Positions 29,946 to 38,507 are shown, counted from the stretch's first letter. The stretch is 64,000 nucleotides of DNA from Novosphingobium sp. (GCF_027531025.1 NZ_JAPZQX010000003.1:248001-312000); one strand, 5' to 3'. Program-made: numbers and translations. The notes: a model not told the origin generated them from the letters alone.

Positions 29946-30905
29946 ATGATCTCGTACCTGGAGTTCGAAAAGCCCGTTGCGGCACTGGAAGCCCGGATCG
30001 CCGAACTGCGCGAAACGGCCAGTGGCGGCGATGTGGACATTTCGTCCGAACTGCGGCGGCTTGAAACCAAGAGCGCCGACCTGCTTGCCAGCACTTATGC
30101 CGCGCTGACCCCCTGGCAGAAGACCCAGGTGGCGCGCCATCCAATGCGCCCGCACTTCCGCGATTTCGTCGCCCAGGGCTTCAGCGATTTCGTGCCGCTG
30201 GGCGGAGACCGCTGCTTTGGCGAGGATCAGGCGATCATCGGCGGATTCGCCCGGCTGGGCACCAATGGCGATGGCCCGCGCGTAATGCTGATCGGGCATG
30301 AGAAGGGCCACGACACGCAGAGCCGGATCAGGCACAATTTCGGCATGGGCAAGCCCGAAGGCTATCGCAAGGCGATCCGCCTGATGGAGCTGGCCAGCCG
30401 CTTCAAGCTGCCGGTGGTCACCCTGGTCGATACCTCCGGCGCCTTTCCCGGGATCGAGGCCGAAGAGCGCGGCCAGGCCGAAGCCATCGCCCGGTCGACC
30501 GAGGCCTGCCTGGCGCTGGACGTGCCAATGGTGGCCGCGATCGTGGGTGAGGGCGGCTCGGGCGGAGCAGTCGCGCTGGCCAGTGCCGAGCGGGTGCTGA
30601 TGTTCGAACATGCGGTCTATTCGGTGATCTCGCCCGAAGGCTGCGCCTCGATCCTTTGGCGTACCTCGGAAAAAGCGGCCGATGCGGCCGAGGCGATGAA
30701 GGTGACTGCCCAGGACCTCTTGGCGCTGGGCGTGATCGACCGGATCGTGAAGGAGCCGGTGGGCGGAGCGCATCGTGCACCCGACCTGGCGATCGCCGCG
30801 CTGGTCAAGGCCATCGGCGAGGAACTGGACGCGCTGGGCAAGCACAGCCCGGCCAAGCTCAAGGCCCTGCGCGAAGAGCGGTTCCTGCGGATCGGCGAAG
30901 CGTAG
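29946..30905 (+). CDS. accA: Acetyl-CoA carboxylase carboxyltransferase subunit alpha
   Basis: With AccD it transfers carboxyl from biotin-AccB to acetyl-CoA, giving malonyl-CoA for fatty-acid synthesis. From ATG 29946 it has 319 residues, the standard length. The family start (MISYLEFEKPVAALEARI), the GHEKGHDTQSRIRHNFGM region, LVDTSGAFPGIEAEERGQAEAIA and GEGGSGGAVALA are all present. It lies 10 bases after xerD on the same strand and is probably in the same unit. Confidence 0.97.
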   Translation: MISYLEFEKPVAALEARIAELRETASGGDVDISSELRRLETKSADLLASTYAALTPWQKTQVARHPMRPHFRDFVAQGFSDFVPLGGDRCFGEDQAIIGGFARLGTNGDGPRVMLIGHEKGHDTQSRIRHNFGMGKPEGYRKAIRLMELASRFKLPVVTLVDTSGAFPGIEAEERGQAEAIARSTEACLALDVPMVAAIVGEGGSGGAVALASAERVLMFEHAVYSVISPEGCASILWRTSEKAADAAEAMKVTAQDLLALGVIDRIVKEPVGGAHRAPDLAIAALVKAIGEELDALGKHSPAKLKALREERFLRIGEA

Positions 30906-30982
30906 CGACAGGGCTTTTCAACCGCTTGCCATGGGCCTAGCCTTGCCCTCGGTCAGATCGGCCGAGCGAGAGGAGCCCTTCG

Positions 30983-32470
30983 ATGAACCAGATCTCCCGA
31001 CATCGTGTCCGTTTCCTGGCGGGCGCGGCCCTGGTTGCGGGGCTGGTGGTCCTGCCGGGCGAGGTGGGCGTGGCCCAGACGGGTGCGGCCCCCGTCCAGT
31101 CGATCAGCGAAAAGGACAAGGCCGAAGGGGCCAAGGCGCATCCGCAACTGCTGGCCGAATTCGGCGGCGCGGAAACGGGGACGCAGGCCGCCTATGTCGA
31201 GACCGTGGGCAAGACCATCGCGGTCCAGTCCGGGCTCAGCAATGCCCGCAACGATTTCACCGTCACCCTGCTGAACTCGCCGGTCAACAACGCCTTCGCC
31301 ATCCCTGGCGGCTATGTCTACGTCACGCGTCAGCTGGTGGCCCTGATGAACAGCGAGGCGGAGCTGGCGGCCGTGCTGGGGCACGAGGTTGGCCATGTTG
31401 CGGCCCAGCATGGCCGCAAGCGGCAGAGTGCGGCGACCCGCAACGCGGTGGTTGGCGTGCTGGGCGCGGTGCTGTCGGGTGTGCTGCTGGGCAACAGCCA
31501 GGTCGGCCAGGTGGTCCAGCGCGGCTTCCTGCAGGGATCGCAACTGCTGACCCTGCGCTATTCGCGCAGCCAGGAAACCGAATCCGACAACCTCGGTGTC
31601 GAATATCTGCGCCGGGCCGGATACGATCCGCGGGCGATGGGCACTGTCCTGCAATCGCTCGCGAACCAGAATGCGCTCGATGCGCGGCTGATGGGATCGA
31701 ATGCCAAGGTGCCCGAATGGGCCTCGACTCACCCTGATCCCGCCTCGCGCGTGCGGGCGGCGCTGGCCCGGGCCGGGACCAGCCCGAGCGGGGTGACCAA
31801 TCGCGACATCTTCCTGGGCCGGATTGCTGGCATGACCTATGGCGACGATCCCAAGCAGGGGATCGTCGATGGTCGCCGGTTTACCCACCCCGACCTCAGG
31901 CTCGCTTACGAAGCGCCGGCCGGGTTCTACATGATGAACGGCACCCGCGCCGTGGCGATCAATGGCCAGTCCGGGCGCGGGCAGTTCTCCACTGGGCCCT
32001 ATTCGGGCGATCTCGACAGCTATGTCCGCGCCGTGTTCGGCGGGCTGACCGAACAGGGCCAGGCCCGGATCGATCCCGGCCCGATCGGCCGCACCACGAT
32101 CAACGGCCTGCCGACCGCCTATGCCACCACGCGGGTGAATACCGGCAGCAGCACGGTCGACGTGACGGTGTTCGCTTATGAGTTCGCCCGCGATCGGGCC
32201 TATCACTTCGTGACGATCGCCGCGGCCGGAAGCGCGGCGGTGTTCGATCCGATGTACCGTTCGCTGCGGCGGATCTCGGACAGCGAGGCTACGGCAATCA
32301 AGCCGCGCAAGGTCACCCTGGTAACTGTCAAGGCAGGCGACACCGTACAATCACTGGGCCAGCGGATGGCTTTCAGCGATGCGCCGCTCGACCGGTTCCT
32401 GGTGCTGAATGGCCTGACCGCATCAAGCCGGCTGGTGCCGGGGCAAAGGGTCAAGCTGGTTACCTACTGA
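30983..32470 (+). CDS. M48 family metalloprotease with C-terminal LysM-like segment
   Basis: A 495-residue exported protein. Residues 1-31 form a signal peptide. The M48 zinc protease domain carries HEVGH at 134-138, with the third ligand in SQETESDNLGVEYL about 60 residues later. This matches periplasmic BepA-like proteases that act in outer-membrane protein quality control. After a further domain, the last 50 residues (VKAGDTVQSLGQRM to VPGQRVKL) resemble a LysM-like peptidoglycan-binding motif, which would hold the protease near the wall. The gene ends at a bidirectional terminator shared with the convergent pilin gene. Confidence 0.88.
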   Translation: MNQISRHRVRFLAGAALVAGLVVLPGEVGVAQTGAAPVQSISEKDKAEGAKAHPQLLAEFGGAETGTQAAYVETVGKTIAVQSGLSNARNDFTVTLLNSPVNNAFAIPGGYVYVTRQLVALMNSEAELAAVLGHEVGHVAAQHGRKRQSAATRNAVVGVLGAVLSGVLLGNSQVGQVVQRGFLQGSQLLTLRYSRSQETESDNLGVEYLRRAGYDPRAMGTVLQSLANQNALDARLMGSNAKVPEWASTHPDPASRVRAALARAGTSPSGVTNRDIFLGRIAGMTYGDDPKQGIVDGRRFTHPDLRLAYEAPAGFYMMNGTRAVAINGQSGRGQFSTGPYSGDLDSYVRAVFGGLTEQGQARIDPGPIGRTTINGLPTAYATTRVNTGSSTVDVTVFAYEFARDRAYHFVTIAAAGSAAVFDPMYRSLRRISDSEATAIKPRKVTLVTVKAGDTVQSLGQRMAFSDAPLDRFLVLNGLTASSRLVPGQRVKLVTY

Positions 32471-32501
32471 TTTTCGGCGTTTTCTGGGTGTCCAAACGAA
32501 A

Positions 32502-32529
32502 AGGGGCGGCAGGTTTCCCTGCCGCCCCT
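32502..32529. terminator. Bidirectional rho-independent terminator
   Basis: A perfect 12-base stem, AGGGGCGGCAGG (32502-32513) and CCTGCCGCCCCT (32518-32529), with a TTTC loop, lies between the convergent M48 protease and Flp pilin genes. On the minus strand it is followed directly by TTTTCG. On the plus strand it is followed by a weaker T-rich stretch (GATCTTTG). It can serve both genes. Confidence 0.85.
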
Positions 32530-32560
32530 GATCTTTGTCCGTTCCCGGACGGGTCGATTA

Positions 32561-32740
32561 CTAAGCCGAAGCGTTCGCGGTCGACATCGCATCCTTGGTG
32601 GTGGTGAAGGTGGTCTGCAGTTCGTTGCCCAGGCCCTGCATCGCGGTGATCGCGGCAACGGCGATGAGGGCGGCGATCAGGCCGTATTCGATGGCGGTGG
32701 CACCAGCTTCGTCACGGAACAGCTTGTTGATGAACTTCAT
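32561..32740 (-). CDS. Flp-family type IVb pilin
   Basis: A 59-residue prepilin from the ATG at 32740. A short basic leader ending in EAG is followed by ATAIEYGLIAALIAVAAI, the Flp-type cleavage site with Glu at +5 and Tyr at +6 and a hydrophobic N-terminal helix. Such pilins build Flp/Tad surface fibres after cleavage by a TadV/CpaA peptidase. No Tad assembly genes are in the window; only a second pilin-like gene lies upstream on the same strand. It ends in front of a strong terminator. Confidence 0.92.
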   Translation of the reverse strand: MKFINKLFRDEAGATAIEYGLIAALIAVAAITAMQGLGNELQTTFTTTKDAMSTANASA

Positions 32741-32836
32741 GGTCAGTCTCCTGTTGGCAGTCTCAAAGTACCCGGCTCTTTCCCTGTCACCCGGATCGAG
32801 CAATCACCGGGCTAAGGGTAAAGTCTTGAAAAATGT

Positions 32837-33031
32837 TTAACCTGCGTTTGCCTTTTGCGAGGCTTCTGACACCTTGCTGGAGATCGAAATCCAGGTGCGG
32901 TCGTTCTCGTTGGCGAAGCCCTGGAGGGCCGCAAACATCGCAAGCACGATCATGCAGGCGATCAGGCCCATCTCGAGCGCAGAGGTGCCCCGCTGGTCAC
33001 GGATCAGCCGCTTGAGTATTGCGATCTTCAT
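32837..33031 (-). CDS. Flp-family pilin or pseudopilin-like protein
   Basis: A 64-residue protein from the ATG at 33031 (an upstream in-frame ATG at 33046 adds five residues). A basic leader ends in DQRG, followed by TSALEMGLIACMIVLAMFAAL. Glu is kept at +5 but the usual Tyr at +6 is Met. The C-terminal part (NENDRTWISISSKVSEASQKANAG) differs from the neighbouring pilin. It may be a minor pilin or pseudopilin. The gap to the next pilin start is 96 bases, so the second gene may have its own promoter. Confidence 0.85.
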   Translation of the reverse strand: MKIAILKRLIRDQRGTSALEMGLIACMIVLAMFAALQGFANENDRTWISISSKVSEASQKANAG

Positions 33032-33112
33032 GGCGCTCCCTCGCAAATAATGCGGGCCTTTCGCGGTTCATCGCAGATCATCCCTAAGGAATGGTTTAAG
33101 GAGTTGTTGACG

Positions 33113-33517
33113 ATGCAAAAAAATCCGACAGCCATCCTGGTGGTTGCAGCAGCCCTGATCGATCAGCAGGGGCGCGTGCTGATGCACCAGCGCCGCCATG
33201 GCGAGGCTGAAGGCGGCTTGTGGGAGTTTCCCGGAGGCAAGGTTGATCCCGCCGAAACCCCCGAATCCGCGCTTGTTCGGGAACTGGCAGAGGAACTGGG
33301 GATCACGGTCGATCCGGCTGACCTGGCCTGGCTGGCGCGCGCGGAGCTGCCGGGTAACCCCTATGTCCTGAACCTTTACACCTGCCGCCGCTGGCAAGGC
33401 GCGCCGCGCTGCCTGGTCGGCGCGGGGCTGGCCTGGACCCATGCCGAAGCCCTGCCGGACCTGCCCATGCCGCCGCTGGACGTGCCGCTGGCCAAGGCTT
33501 TGCAAAAGGTCATTTAG
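33113..33517 (+). CDS. mutT: (Deoxy)nucleoside triphosphate pyrophosphohydrolase, MutT
   Basis: Nudix hydrolase that removes 8-oxo-dGTP from the nucleotide pool and so prevents A-to-C transversions. From ATG 33113, with TAAGGAG upstream, it has 134 residues. The Nudix box (residues 42-64) has every key position: G42, E48, R56-E57, E60-E61 and G63. An upstream open frame to 33050 lacks sense as protein. It is divergent from the pilin genes and followed by tRNA-Arg on the same strand. Confidence 0.9.
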   Translation: MQKNPTAILVVAAALIDQQGRVLMHQRRHGEAEGGLWEFPGGKVDPAETPESALVRELAEELGITVDPADLAWLARAELPGNPYVLNLYTCRRWQGAPRCLVGAGLAWTHAEALPDLPMPPLDVPLAKALQKVI

Positions 33518-33562
33518 CCGCTTGCCAAGCGCGAATGACCTGCCTATGTGCGCCTCTCCAAC

Positions 33563-33639
33563 GCGCCCGTAGCTCAGCTGGATAGAGCATCAGACTACGA
33601 ATCTGAGGGTCGGACGTTCGAATCGTTCCGGGCGCGCCA
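33563..33639 (+). tRNA. tRNA-Arg (anticodon ACG)
   Basis: A 77-base cloverleaf. The acceptor stem pairs GCGCCCG (33563-33569) with CGGGCGC (33629-33635), followed by discriminator G and an encoded CCA. The D arm has AGCTCAG, the anticodon arm CAGA-CTACGAA-TCTG gives ACG at 33597-33599, and the T loop has TTCGAAT. ACG is normally deaminated to ICG, reading CGU, CGC and CGA. Confidence 0.96.
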
Positions 33640-33643
33640 AAAA

Positions 33644-33672
33644 CCCCGCTGGTCATGCCAGCGGGGTTTTTT
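33644..33672. terminator. Rho-independent terminator after tRNA-Arg
   Basis: CCCCGCTGG (33644-33652) pairs with CCAGCGGGG (33658-33666) around a five-base loop, followed by TTTTTT on the plus strand. On the minus strand AAAACCCC reads as a terminal T-run as well, so it can also stop the convergent glycosyltransferase gene whose coding end is at 33680. Confidence 0.9.
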
Positions 33673-33679
33673 GTTGTCC

Positions 33680-35056
33680 TCAGCCCGTCGGCAGGCCCAG
33701 CGCAATCGGTAGCCGCAGCGCGCCATAGGCACCGGCCAGGACTGCGACGACCAGCGCCGGGCGCCAGCCCAGCCGGGCGCTTGACCACTCCCGTGCGGCC
33801 AGGGCCAGGCCGAACAGCAGCGGGATGAAATAGTGGTAGAGATAGAGCACCCGCGATCCGTCGAGCGCCAGCAGAGCGCCCAGCGTGATCAGCCATCCGC
33901 CCAGCAGCAATGCCCGCAGCGGATCGTTGCGCAGCCGCCCCGGAAAGGCGCAGGCCACGACGCCGGCCAGCGCGATCAGCCAGACAACAGCGTTGGGAAT
34001 GAGGCCGATTGCCCAGGGCGGGCTGACATCCACGTCCGAGCGATAGGCGATCAGGCCGCGTCCCAGCAGCCATTCCCACGGGCGCGATCCGTGCGCGTCG
34101 GTGGGCGGCATGATCGCCAGGTCATGCTGCATGAAGGCCACGATATCGCGCGCTGCCGCCGGATAGCGCGCCGGATCGAGCGCGCCGCGGGCCTGGGCGG
34201 CGCGCTGTTCGGGCGAGAAGAAGGGCAGGTCCATCCGCCCCATCTCGGTGGCCGGATCGGGCGGGTTGGGGGTGGCGGCCAGGTTAGCCGTCAGGGTCAG
34301 GCCCAGCGCCAGCAGCGCGCCCAGTCCGCCCGCGAGGCAGGTGCGCCACAGCGCCGCCCAGTCGCGCGCGGCCACTTGCCGCCACAGGATCGGCACGGCC
34401 AGCGCGCCCAGGATCAGGGCATTGGCCCGCACCAGCGCGGCGGCCATGACCAGCGCCCCGAAGGCGAACAGCGCCACATAGCTGCCGGTTCGCCAGGCCC
34501 GGACCAGCGCCCACAAGGCCCCGATCACGAAGGCGAGCTGGAAGGCATCGAGCTGGGCGCTGCGGATCTGCACTGCAATCGCCGTGTCGAACAGCAGCAG
34601 GGCTGAAAACAGCGCGGTCGCAACCAGGCTGCCGGTCAGTTCCAGCAGCAAGGCGCCGAACAGGACAATGCAGGCCACCCCGAACAGCGCGGGCAGAATG
34701 CGCATTCCCCCCCAGTCGAAGTCCTTTGGCATAACCTTGTCGGCAACAGCGCGCTCGGCCCCCAGCGGTTTCCAGTCGACCCGGTCGTTGTCCGCGACAA
34801 GGACGGTGCCGACGGCGATCAGCATGGTGCCCAGTGGCGGATGCGCGGCGAAATGCGCTTGCCCTGCGGCATAGCGGGCCGAGGTGGAGAGGTAATAGGC
34901 CTCATCCCAGATCGAGGCGCGGACCCGGTCCAGCCCCGGCAGGTACAGCGCGGCGGCGGCCAGGGCCAGCAGGGCCAGCAACAGCCGCGCATGCAGCGGG
35001 CGGGGGCGGGGCAGGGCGGCCGGCGCGGCCGGGCCGGGGGATTGCGGTTCGCTCAC
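33680..35056 (-). CDS. GT-C family glycosyltransferase (ArnT/PMT-like membrane protein)
   Basis: A 458-residue polytopic membrane protein with about 10-12 hydrophobic helices. The first periplasmic loop contains the acidic motif near RASIWDEAYY (a DE pair) and HFAAHPPLGTMLI, the pattern of dolichyl- or undecaprenyl-phosphate sugar mannosyltransferases of the PMT/ArnT group. The start is GTG at 35056. The sugar and acceptor are not evident; lipid A, a polysaccharide or a protein are possible. It is divergent from the PLD gene across 81 bases. Confidence 0.82.
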   Translation of the reverse strand: MSEPQSPGPAAPAALPRPRPLHARLLLALLALAAAALYLPGLDRVRASIWDEAYYLSTSARYAAGQAHFAAHPPLGTMLIAVGTVLVADNDRVDWKPLGAERAVADKVMPKDFDWGGMRILPALFGVACIVLFGALLLELTGSLVATALFSALLLFDTAIAVQIRSAQLDAFQLAFVIGALWALVRAWRTGSYVALFAFGALVMAAALVRANALILGALAVPILWRQVAARDWAALWRTCLAGGLGALLALGLTLTANLAATPNPPDPATEMGRMDLPFFSPEQRAAQARGALDPARYPAAARDIVAFMQHDLAIMPPTDAHGSRPWEWLLGRGLIAYRSDVDVSPPWAIGLIPNAVVWLIALAGVVACAFPGRLRNDPLRALLLGGWLITLGALLALDGSRVLYLYHYFIPLLFGLALAAREWSSARLGWRPALVVAVLAGAYGALRLPIALGLPTG

Positions 35057-35137
35057 CCGCCTCCCATGTCACAGGGCGCGCGCGCGGAAAAGCTGCGCGG
35101 GGCGTGACGCCGCACTTGGCGGGGGATAGGAAGGGCC

Positions 35138-36640
35138 GTGGCCGATCAACCTTCATCCGGCAGTCCCTCGGCCTGGCGCTTTGCCAGGGCCAGCCGCGTG
35201 CACGTGGTAATCGACGCCGCGCCCTACTACGCGCTGATGCAGCAGGCGCTGCTGCGTGCGCGCCAGCGGATCATGATGATCGGCTGGGATTTCGATACTC
35301 GTATCCACTTGGGCCAGGGGCGGCGGTGGTGGAGCAAGCCCGACCGGCTGGAGCAGCCCGCCCGGCTTGGCCCCTTCATGATCTGGCTGGTCAAGCGCAC
35401 CCGCGGCTTGCAGGTGCGGGTGCTGAAATGGAACTTCGGCGCGCTGAAGTTCATCTTCCGGGGGTCGATGATCCTCGACCTGTTCCGCTGGTGGCGCAAT
35501 CCGTCGATCGACTTCAAGTTCGATTCCGCGCATCCGCTGGGGTGCAGCCATCACCAGAAAGTGATCGTGATCGACGATCGCTTTGCGGTTTGCGGCGGGA
35601 TCGACATGACCGGTTATCGCTGGGATACGCCCGAACACCGCGAGGGCGATCTGCGCCGCCGGATGCCCTTTTCGCCCAAGGTCTTTGCCCCGTGGCATGA
35701 TCTGTCGCTGCTGGTCGAAGGCGAAGTGGCCGTGGCCCTGGCCGAACTGGGCCGGGAACGCTGGGCCCAGTCCGGCGCGCCGCCGCTGGAACCGTGCGAA
35801 CCGCAGATCACCAGCCCCTGGCCGCATAACCTGAAACCGGATTTCACCGATGTCGAGGTGGGCATTGCCCGCACCCGTTCGGCCTGGAACGGGATCAGCG
35901 AAGTGCGCGAGGTAGAGGCGCTGTTCCTTGAACATATCCGCCGCGCGAAGCGCTTCATTTACGCCGAAAGCCAGTACTTCGCCTCGCGCACCATTGCCGA
36001 GGCGATTGCCGAGCGGGTGAGCGAGCCGGATCCGCCGGAAATCGTGCTGATCAACCCGCTAACCGCCGAAGGCTGGCTGGAAGTGGTGGCGATGGACGGG
36101 GCGCGGGTGCGGCTGGCCCATGCCATAGCCGAACGCGATCACCGCCAGCGCTTCCGCATCTATGTGCCGCGCAATGCCGCCGGCGCGCCGATCTATGTCC
36201 ATTCCAAGATGATGATCGTCGATGACGAAGTGCTGCGGATCGGCTCGGCCAACATGAACAACCGCTCGCTGGGGCTGGATAGCGAATGCGACCTGTTCAT
36301 CGATGCCGCGCGGCCCGGCAATGGTCATGCCCGGCCGGGCATCACCAAGGTGCGCCATGCCCTGCTGGCCGAACATCTCGGCCTGCCCCGGCGCGAGGTG
36401 GCAGCCGCGCTGGAGCGGGATCCATCGATGCTTGCCCTGATCGAAAATGCGCCGCGCCGGGGCAAGTTCCTTGAACCTTTTGCCTTGCGCGCCCTCACTG
36501 AAACAGAGAGAGCGGTGGCTGACCACGCCCTGTTCGATCCCGAACGGCCCGAAGAACTGTTCGAGCCGTTCAGCAAGCGTCGGGGGCTGTTTCGCCGCGG
36601 CAGCTTTTTGCGCCGCCCGCGACTGGAGGGACTGAAATGA
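35138..36640 (+). CDS. Phospholipase D-like / cardiolipin synthase family enzyme
   Basis: A 500-residue soluble-looking enzyme with two HKD motifs: H139-K141-D146 in SHHQKVIVIDD and H355-K357 in YVHSKMMIVDDE, the second followed by GSANMNNRSLGLD. Enzymes of this type transfer phosphatidyl groups or hydrolyse phospholipids. No N-terminal membrane helices are present, so it is closer to PLD than to classical Cls. The start is GTG at 35138 with AGGAAGGG upstream. Its stop overlaps the folE start (ATGA), which couples lipid and pterin genes for no evident reason. Confidence 0.9.
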   Translation: MADQPSSGSPSAWRFARASRVHVVIDAAPYYALMQQALLRARQRIMMIGWDFDTRIHLGQGRRWWSKPDRLEQPARLGPFMIWLVKRTRGLQVRVLKWNFGALKFIFRGSMILDLFRWWRNPSIDFKFDSAHPLGCSHHQKVIVIDDRFAVCGGIDMTGYRWDTPEHREGDLRRRMPFSPKVFAPWHDLSLLVEGEVAVALAELGRERWAQSGAPPLEPCEPQITSPWPHNLKPDFTDVEVGIARTRSAWNGISEVREVEALFLEHIRRAKRFIYAESQYFASRTIAEAIAERVSEPDPPEIVLINPLTAEGWLEVVAMDGARVRLAHAIAERDHRQRFRIYVPRNAAGAPIYVHSKMMIVDDEVLRIGSANMNNRSLGLDSECDLFIDAARPGNGHARPGITKVRHALLAEHLGLPRREVAAALERDPSMLALIENAPRRGKFLEPFALRALTETERAVADHALFDPERPEELFEPFSKRRGLFRRGSFLRRPRLEGLK

Positions 36641-37236
36641 GCTGCGATCACGATCACGATGAAGACGGCAAGCTGCCGGTGCCCGATCACGTGCAGGAGG
36701 CGATCCGCACGCTGATCCGCTGGTCGGGCGACGATCCGCAGCGCGAAGGCCTGCTCGATACGCCCGCGCGCGTCGCGCGCGCCTGGAAGGAATACTGCCA
36801 GGGCTATGGCGAGGATCCCGCTGTCCACCTCTCGCGCCAGTTCGAGGAAGTGGGCGGCTATGATGAGCTGGTCCTGTTGAAGGACATTCCGTTCCAGTCG
36901 CACTGCGAACACCACATGGCCCCGATCACCGGCAAGGCGGCGATCGCCTATATGCCCAAGAACCGCGTGGTCGGCATTTCCAAGCTGGCGCGCGTGCTGC
37001 ACGGCTATGCCCGCCGCCTGCAGATCCAGGAACGGCTGACGGCGGAAGTCGCCCAGTGCATCTGGGATCACTTGCAGCCGCATGGCGTGGCCGTGGTGAT
37101 CGAGGCGCAACATGGTTGCATGACCGGGCGCGGCGTACGCACGCCGGGCGTGGGCATGGTGACCAGCCGCCTGCTGGGCTGTTTCCTCGACGATGACCGC
37201 AGCCGCAAGGAAGTGCTCAGCCTGATGGGTTATTGA
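36637..37236 (+). CDS. folE: GTP cyclohydrolase I
   Basis: Converts GTP to 7,8-dihydroneopterin triphosphate, first step of folate and pterin synthesis. It has 199 residues. The zinc and active-site segment SHCEHHMAPITGKAAIAYMP and the C-terminal EAQHGCMTGRGVR motif, with the second zinc cysteine, are intact. A short His/Asp-rich N-terminus (SCDHDHDEDG) precedes the core. It overlaps the PLD gene by four bases and is followed after one base by a hotdog thioesterase. Confidence 0.96.
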   Translation: MSCDHDHDEDGKLPVPDHVQEAIRTLIRWSGDDPQREGLLDTPARVARAWKEYCQGYGEDPAVHLSRQFEEVGGYDELVLLKDIPFQSHCEHHMAPITGKAAIAYMPKNRVVGISKLARVLHGYARRLQIQERLTAEVAQCIWDHLQPHGVAVVIEAQHGCMTGRGVRTPGVGMVTSRLLGCFLDDDRSRKEVLSLMGY

Positions 37237-37237
37237 G

Positions 37238-37666
37238 ATGGCTGCGCCTGTGCCGGTGATGGACGTTGCCGAACTGGAAGCGTTCTTCGACCGGGCGTTC
37301 CCGACCCGTGAAGGCAAGGACAGCACCAGCATAGTCGAAATCCGGCCCGGCCGGGTGCGGCTGGTGCTGGAACCGGACGAGCGCCACCTGCGCCCCGGCA
37401 ATTTGGTCTCTGGCCCCACCCAGATGGGGCTGGCCGACCGGGCGGCCTATGCGGTGATTCTGGCGCACATCGGCCCGGTCGCCATGGCGGTGACCAGCAA
37501 CCTCAACTTCTCGTTCCTGCGCGGAGTACAATTGCGCGCGGTCCATTGCGATGCCGAATTGCTGAAGCTGGGCAAGCGGCTGGCGACGGTCGATTGCCGG
37601 CTGTGGCAGGATGCGCCGGACAATGTCGTTGCGCAGGCTGTGGTGACCTATGCGATTCCCGGCTGA
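37238..37666 (+). CDS. PaaI-type hotdog thioesterase
   Basis: A 142-residue single-hotdog protein. The pattern RHLRPGNLVSGPTQMGLADRAAYAVILAH, with the catalytic-type acidic residue on the long helix, followed by TSNLNFSFLRG, is typical of the PaaI/YbdB thioesterase family, which hydrolyses aryl- or acyl-CoA. It starts one base after the folE stop, so it is co-translated with folE. Substrate unknown. Its end meets the convergent membrane gene at 37667. Confidence 0.85.
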   Translation: MAAPVPVMDVAELEAFFDRAFPTREGKDSTSIVEIRPGRVRLVLEPDERHLRPGNLVSGPTQMGLADRAAYAVILAHIGPVAMAVTSNLNFSFLRGVQLRAVHCDAELLKLGKRLATVDCRLWQDAPDNVVAQAVVTYAIPG

Positions 37667-38023
37667 TCAGACCGGCCAGCCAAGCCGCCTGCCCGCAAAC
37701 TGCATCAGCACATAGCCGATCCAGCCGGTTACGGCGAAAGCGACCATTGCGGCGGGGAAAGCCACGCCCTTGCGCAGCAGCATGGCCAGGATGACAAAGG
37801 CGGGCAGCGAGGCCAGCACATAGAGGCTGGATGACAGCGCCATGGTGGCGACGCGGGCCGTATCGCCGGTATCGCGCCACAGCCAGATCATCGCGAGGGT
37901 CGAAACCAGCGGCAGGCTGGCGATCAGCCCGCCCCAGCCGGGGCTGCGGCGGGCCACTTCGGAGGCAGCGGCGATCAGGACGCCTGAAATCAGGGCCTTG
38001 ATGGCCAGCTGCCCCCAGTCCAT
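37667..38023 (-). CDS. Small membrane protein, DUF3147-like
   Basis: A 118-residue inner-membrane protein from the ATG at 38023, with four hydrophobic segments and the recognisable SEVARRSPGWGGLIASLPLVSTLAMIWLWRDTGD region, which I associate with the DUF3147 family. The function of that family is unknown. The gene is four bases from the end of the peroxiredoxin gene on the same strand, so they form a two-gene unit. A longer open frame to 38155 overlaps peroxiredoxin and is rejected. Confidence 0.78.
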   Translation of the reverse strand: MDWGQLAIKALISGVLIAAASEVARRSPGWGGLIASLPLVSTLAMIWLWRDTGDTARVATMALSSSLYVLASLPAFVILAMLLRKGVAFPAAMVAFAVTGWIGYVLMQFAGRRLGWPV

Positions 38024-38027
38024 TGGC

Positions 38028-38507
38028 TCAGAGGTTCTCGAGCAGGTAGTCGGCCGAGCTGACCTTGAACTCACCCGGCGCTTCGACGTGGAGCTGTTCG
38101 ACCACGCCATCATTGACGACCATCGAGAAGCGCTGGCCGCGCAGGCCCAGGCCAAAGCCCGAACCGTCCATGGTCAGGTCCAGCGCCTTGGCGAAATCGG
38201 CGTTGCCATCGGCCAGCATGGTGATGTCCGACGAACCGGCGGCCTTGTTCCAGGCACCCATCACGAAGGGATCGTTGACCGCGGTGCCGACGATTTCGTC
38301 GATCCCCTTGGCCTTCAGTTCATCGGCCTTCTCGACGAAGCCCGGCAGGTGCTTGGCCGAGCAGGTCGGGGTGAAGGCACCCGGAACGGAGAACAGCGCC
38401 ACGCGCTTGCCCTTGAAATAGTCCGCGCTCTGCACGGCTTCCGGGCCGTTTTCGGTGGCCTTGACCAGCTTCACGTCGGGCAGCTTGTCGCCAACAGCAA
38501 TCGTCAT
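38028..38507 (-). CDS. Peroxiredoxin (Prx5 type)
   Basis: A 159-residue thiol peroxidase. The peroxidatic Cys49 lies in PGAFTPTCS, and the arrangement with a conserved Arg in GLRGQRFSMVV fits the Prx5/AhpE-like hybrid-free class that is recycled by glutathione/glutaredoxin or thioredoxin. The ribosome-binding site CAGGAG precedes the ATG at 38507. The window also carries gor and trxA, which could supply its electrons; this is inference. Divergent from the secreted protein at 38684. Confidence 0.92.
   Translation of the reverse strand: MTIAVGDKLPDVKLVKATENGPEAVQSADYFKGKRVALFSVPGAFTPTCSAKHLPGFVEKADELKAKGIDEIVGTAVNDPFVMGAWNKAAGSSDITMLADGNADFAKALDLTMDGSGFGLGLRGQRFSMVVNDGVVEQLHVEAPGEFKVSSADYLLENL

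Noticed and set aside
29033..33672. Integrase (xerD) and tRNA-Arg considered as signs of an integrated element
   Set aside because: XerD matches the housekeeping recombinase and the flanking genes are core (accA, M48 protease, mutT). No phage genes, att-type direct repeats or insertion-sequence ends were seen near the tRNA.
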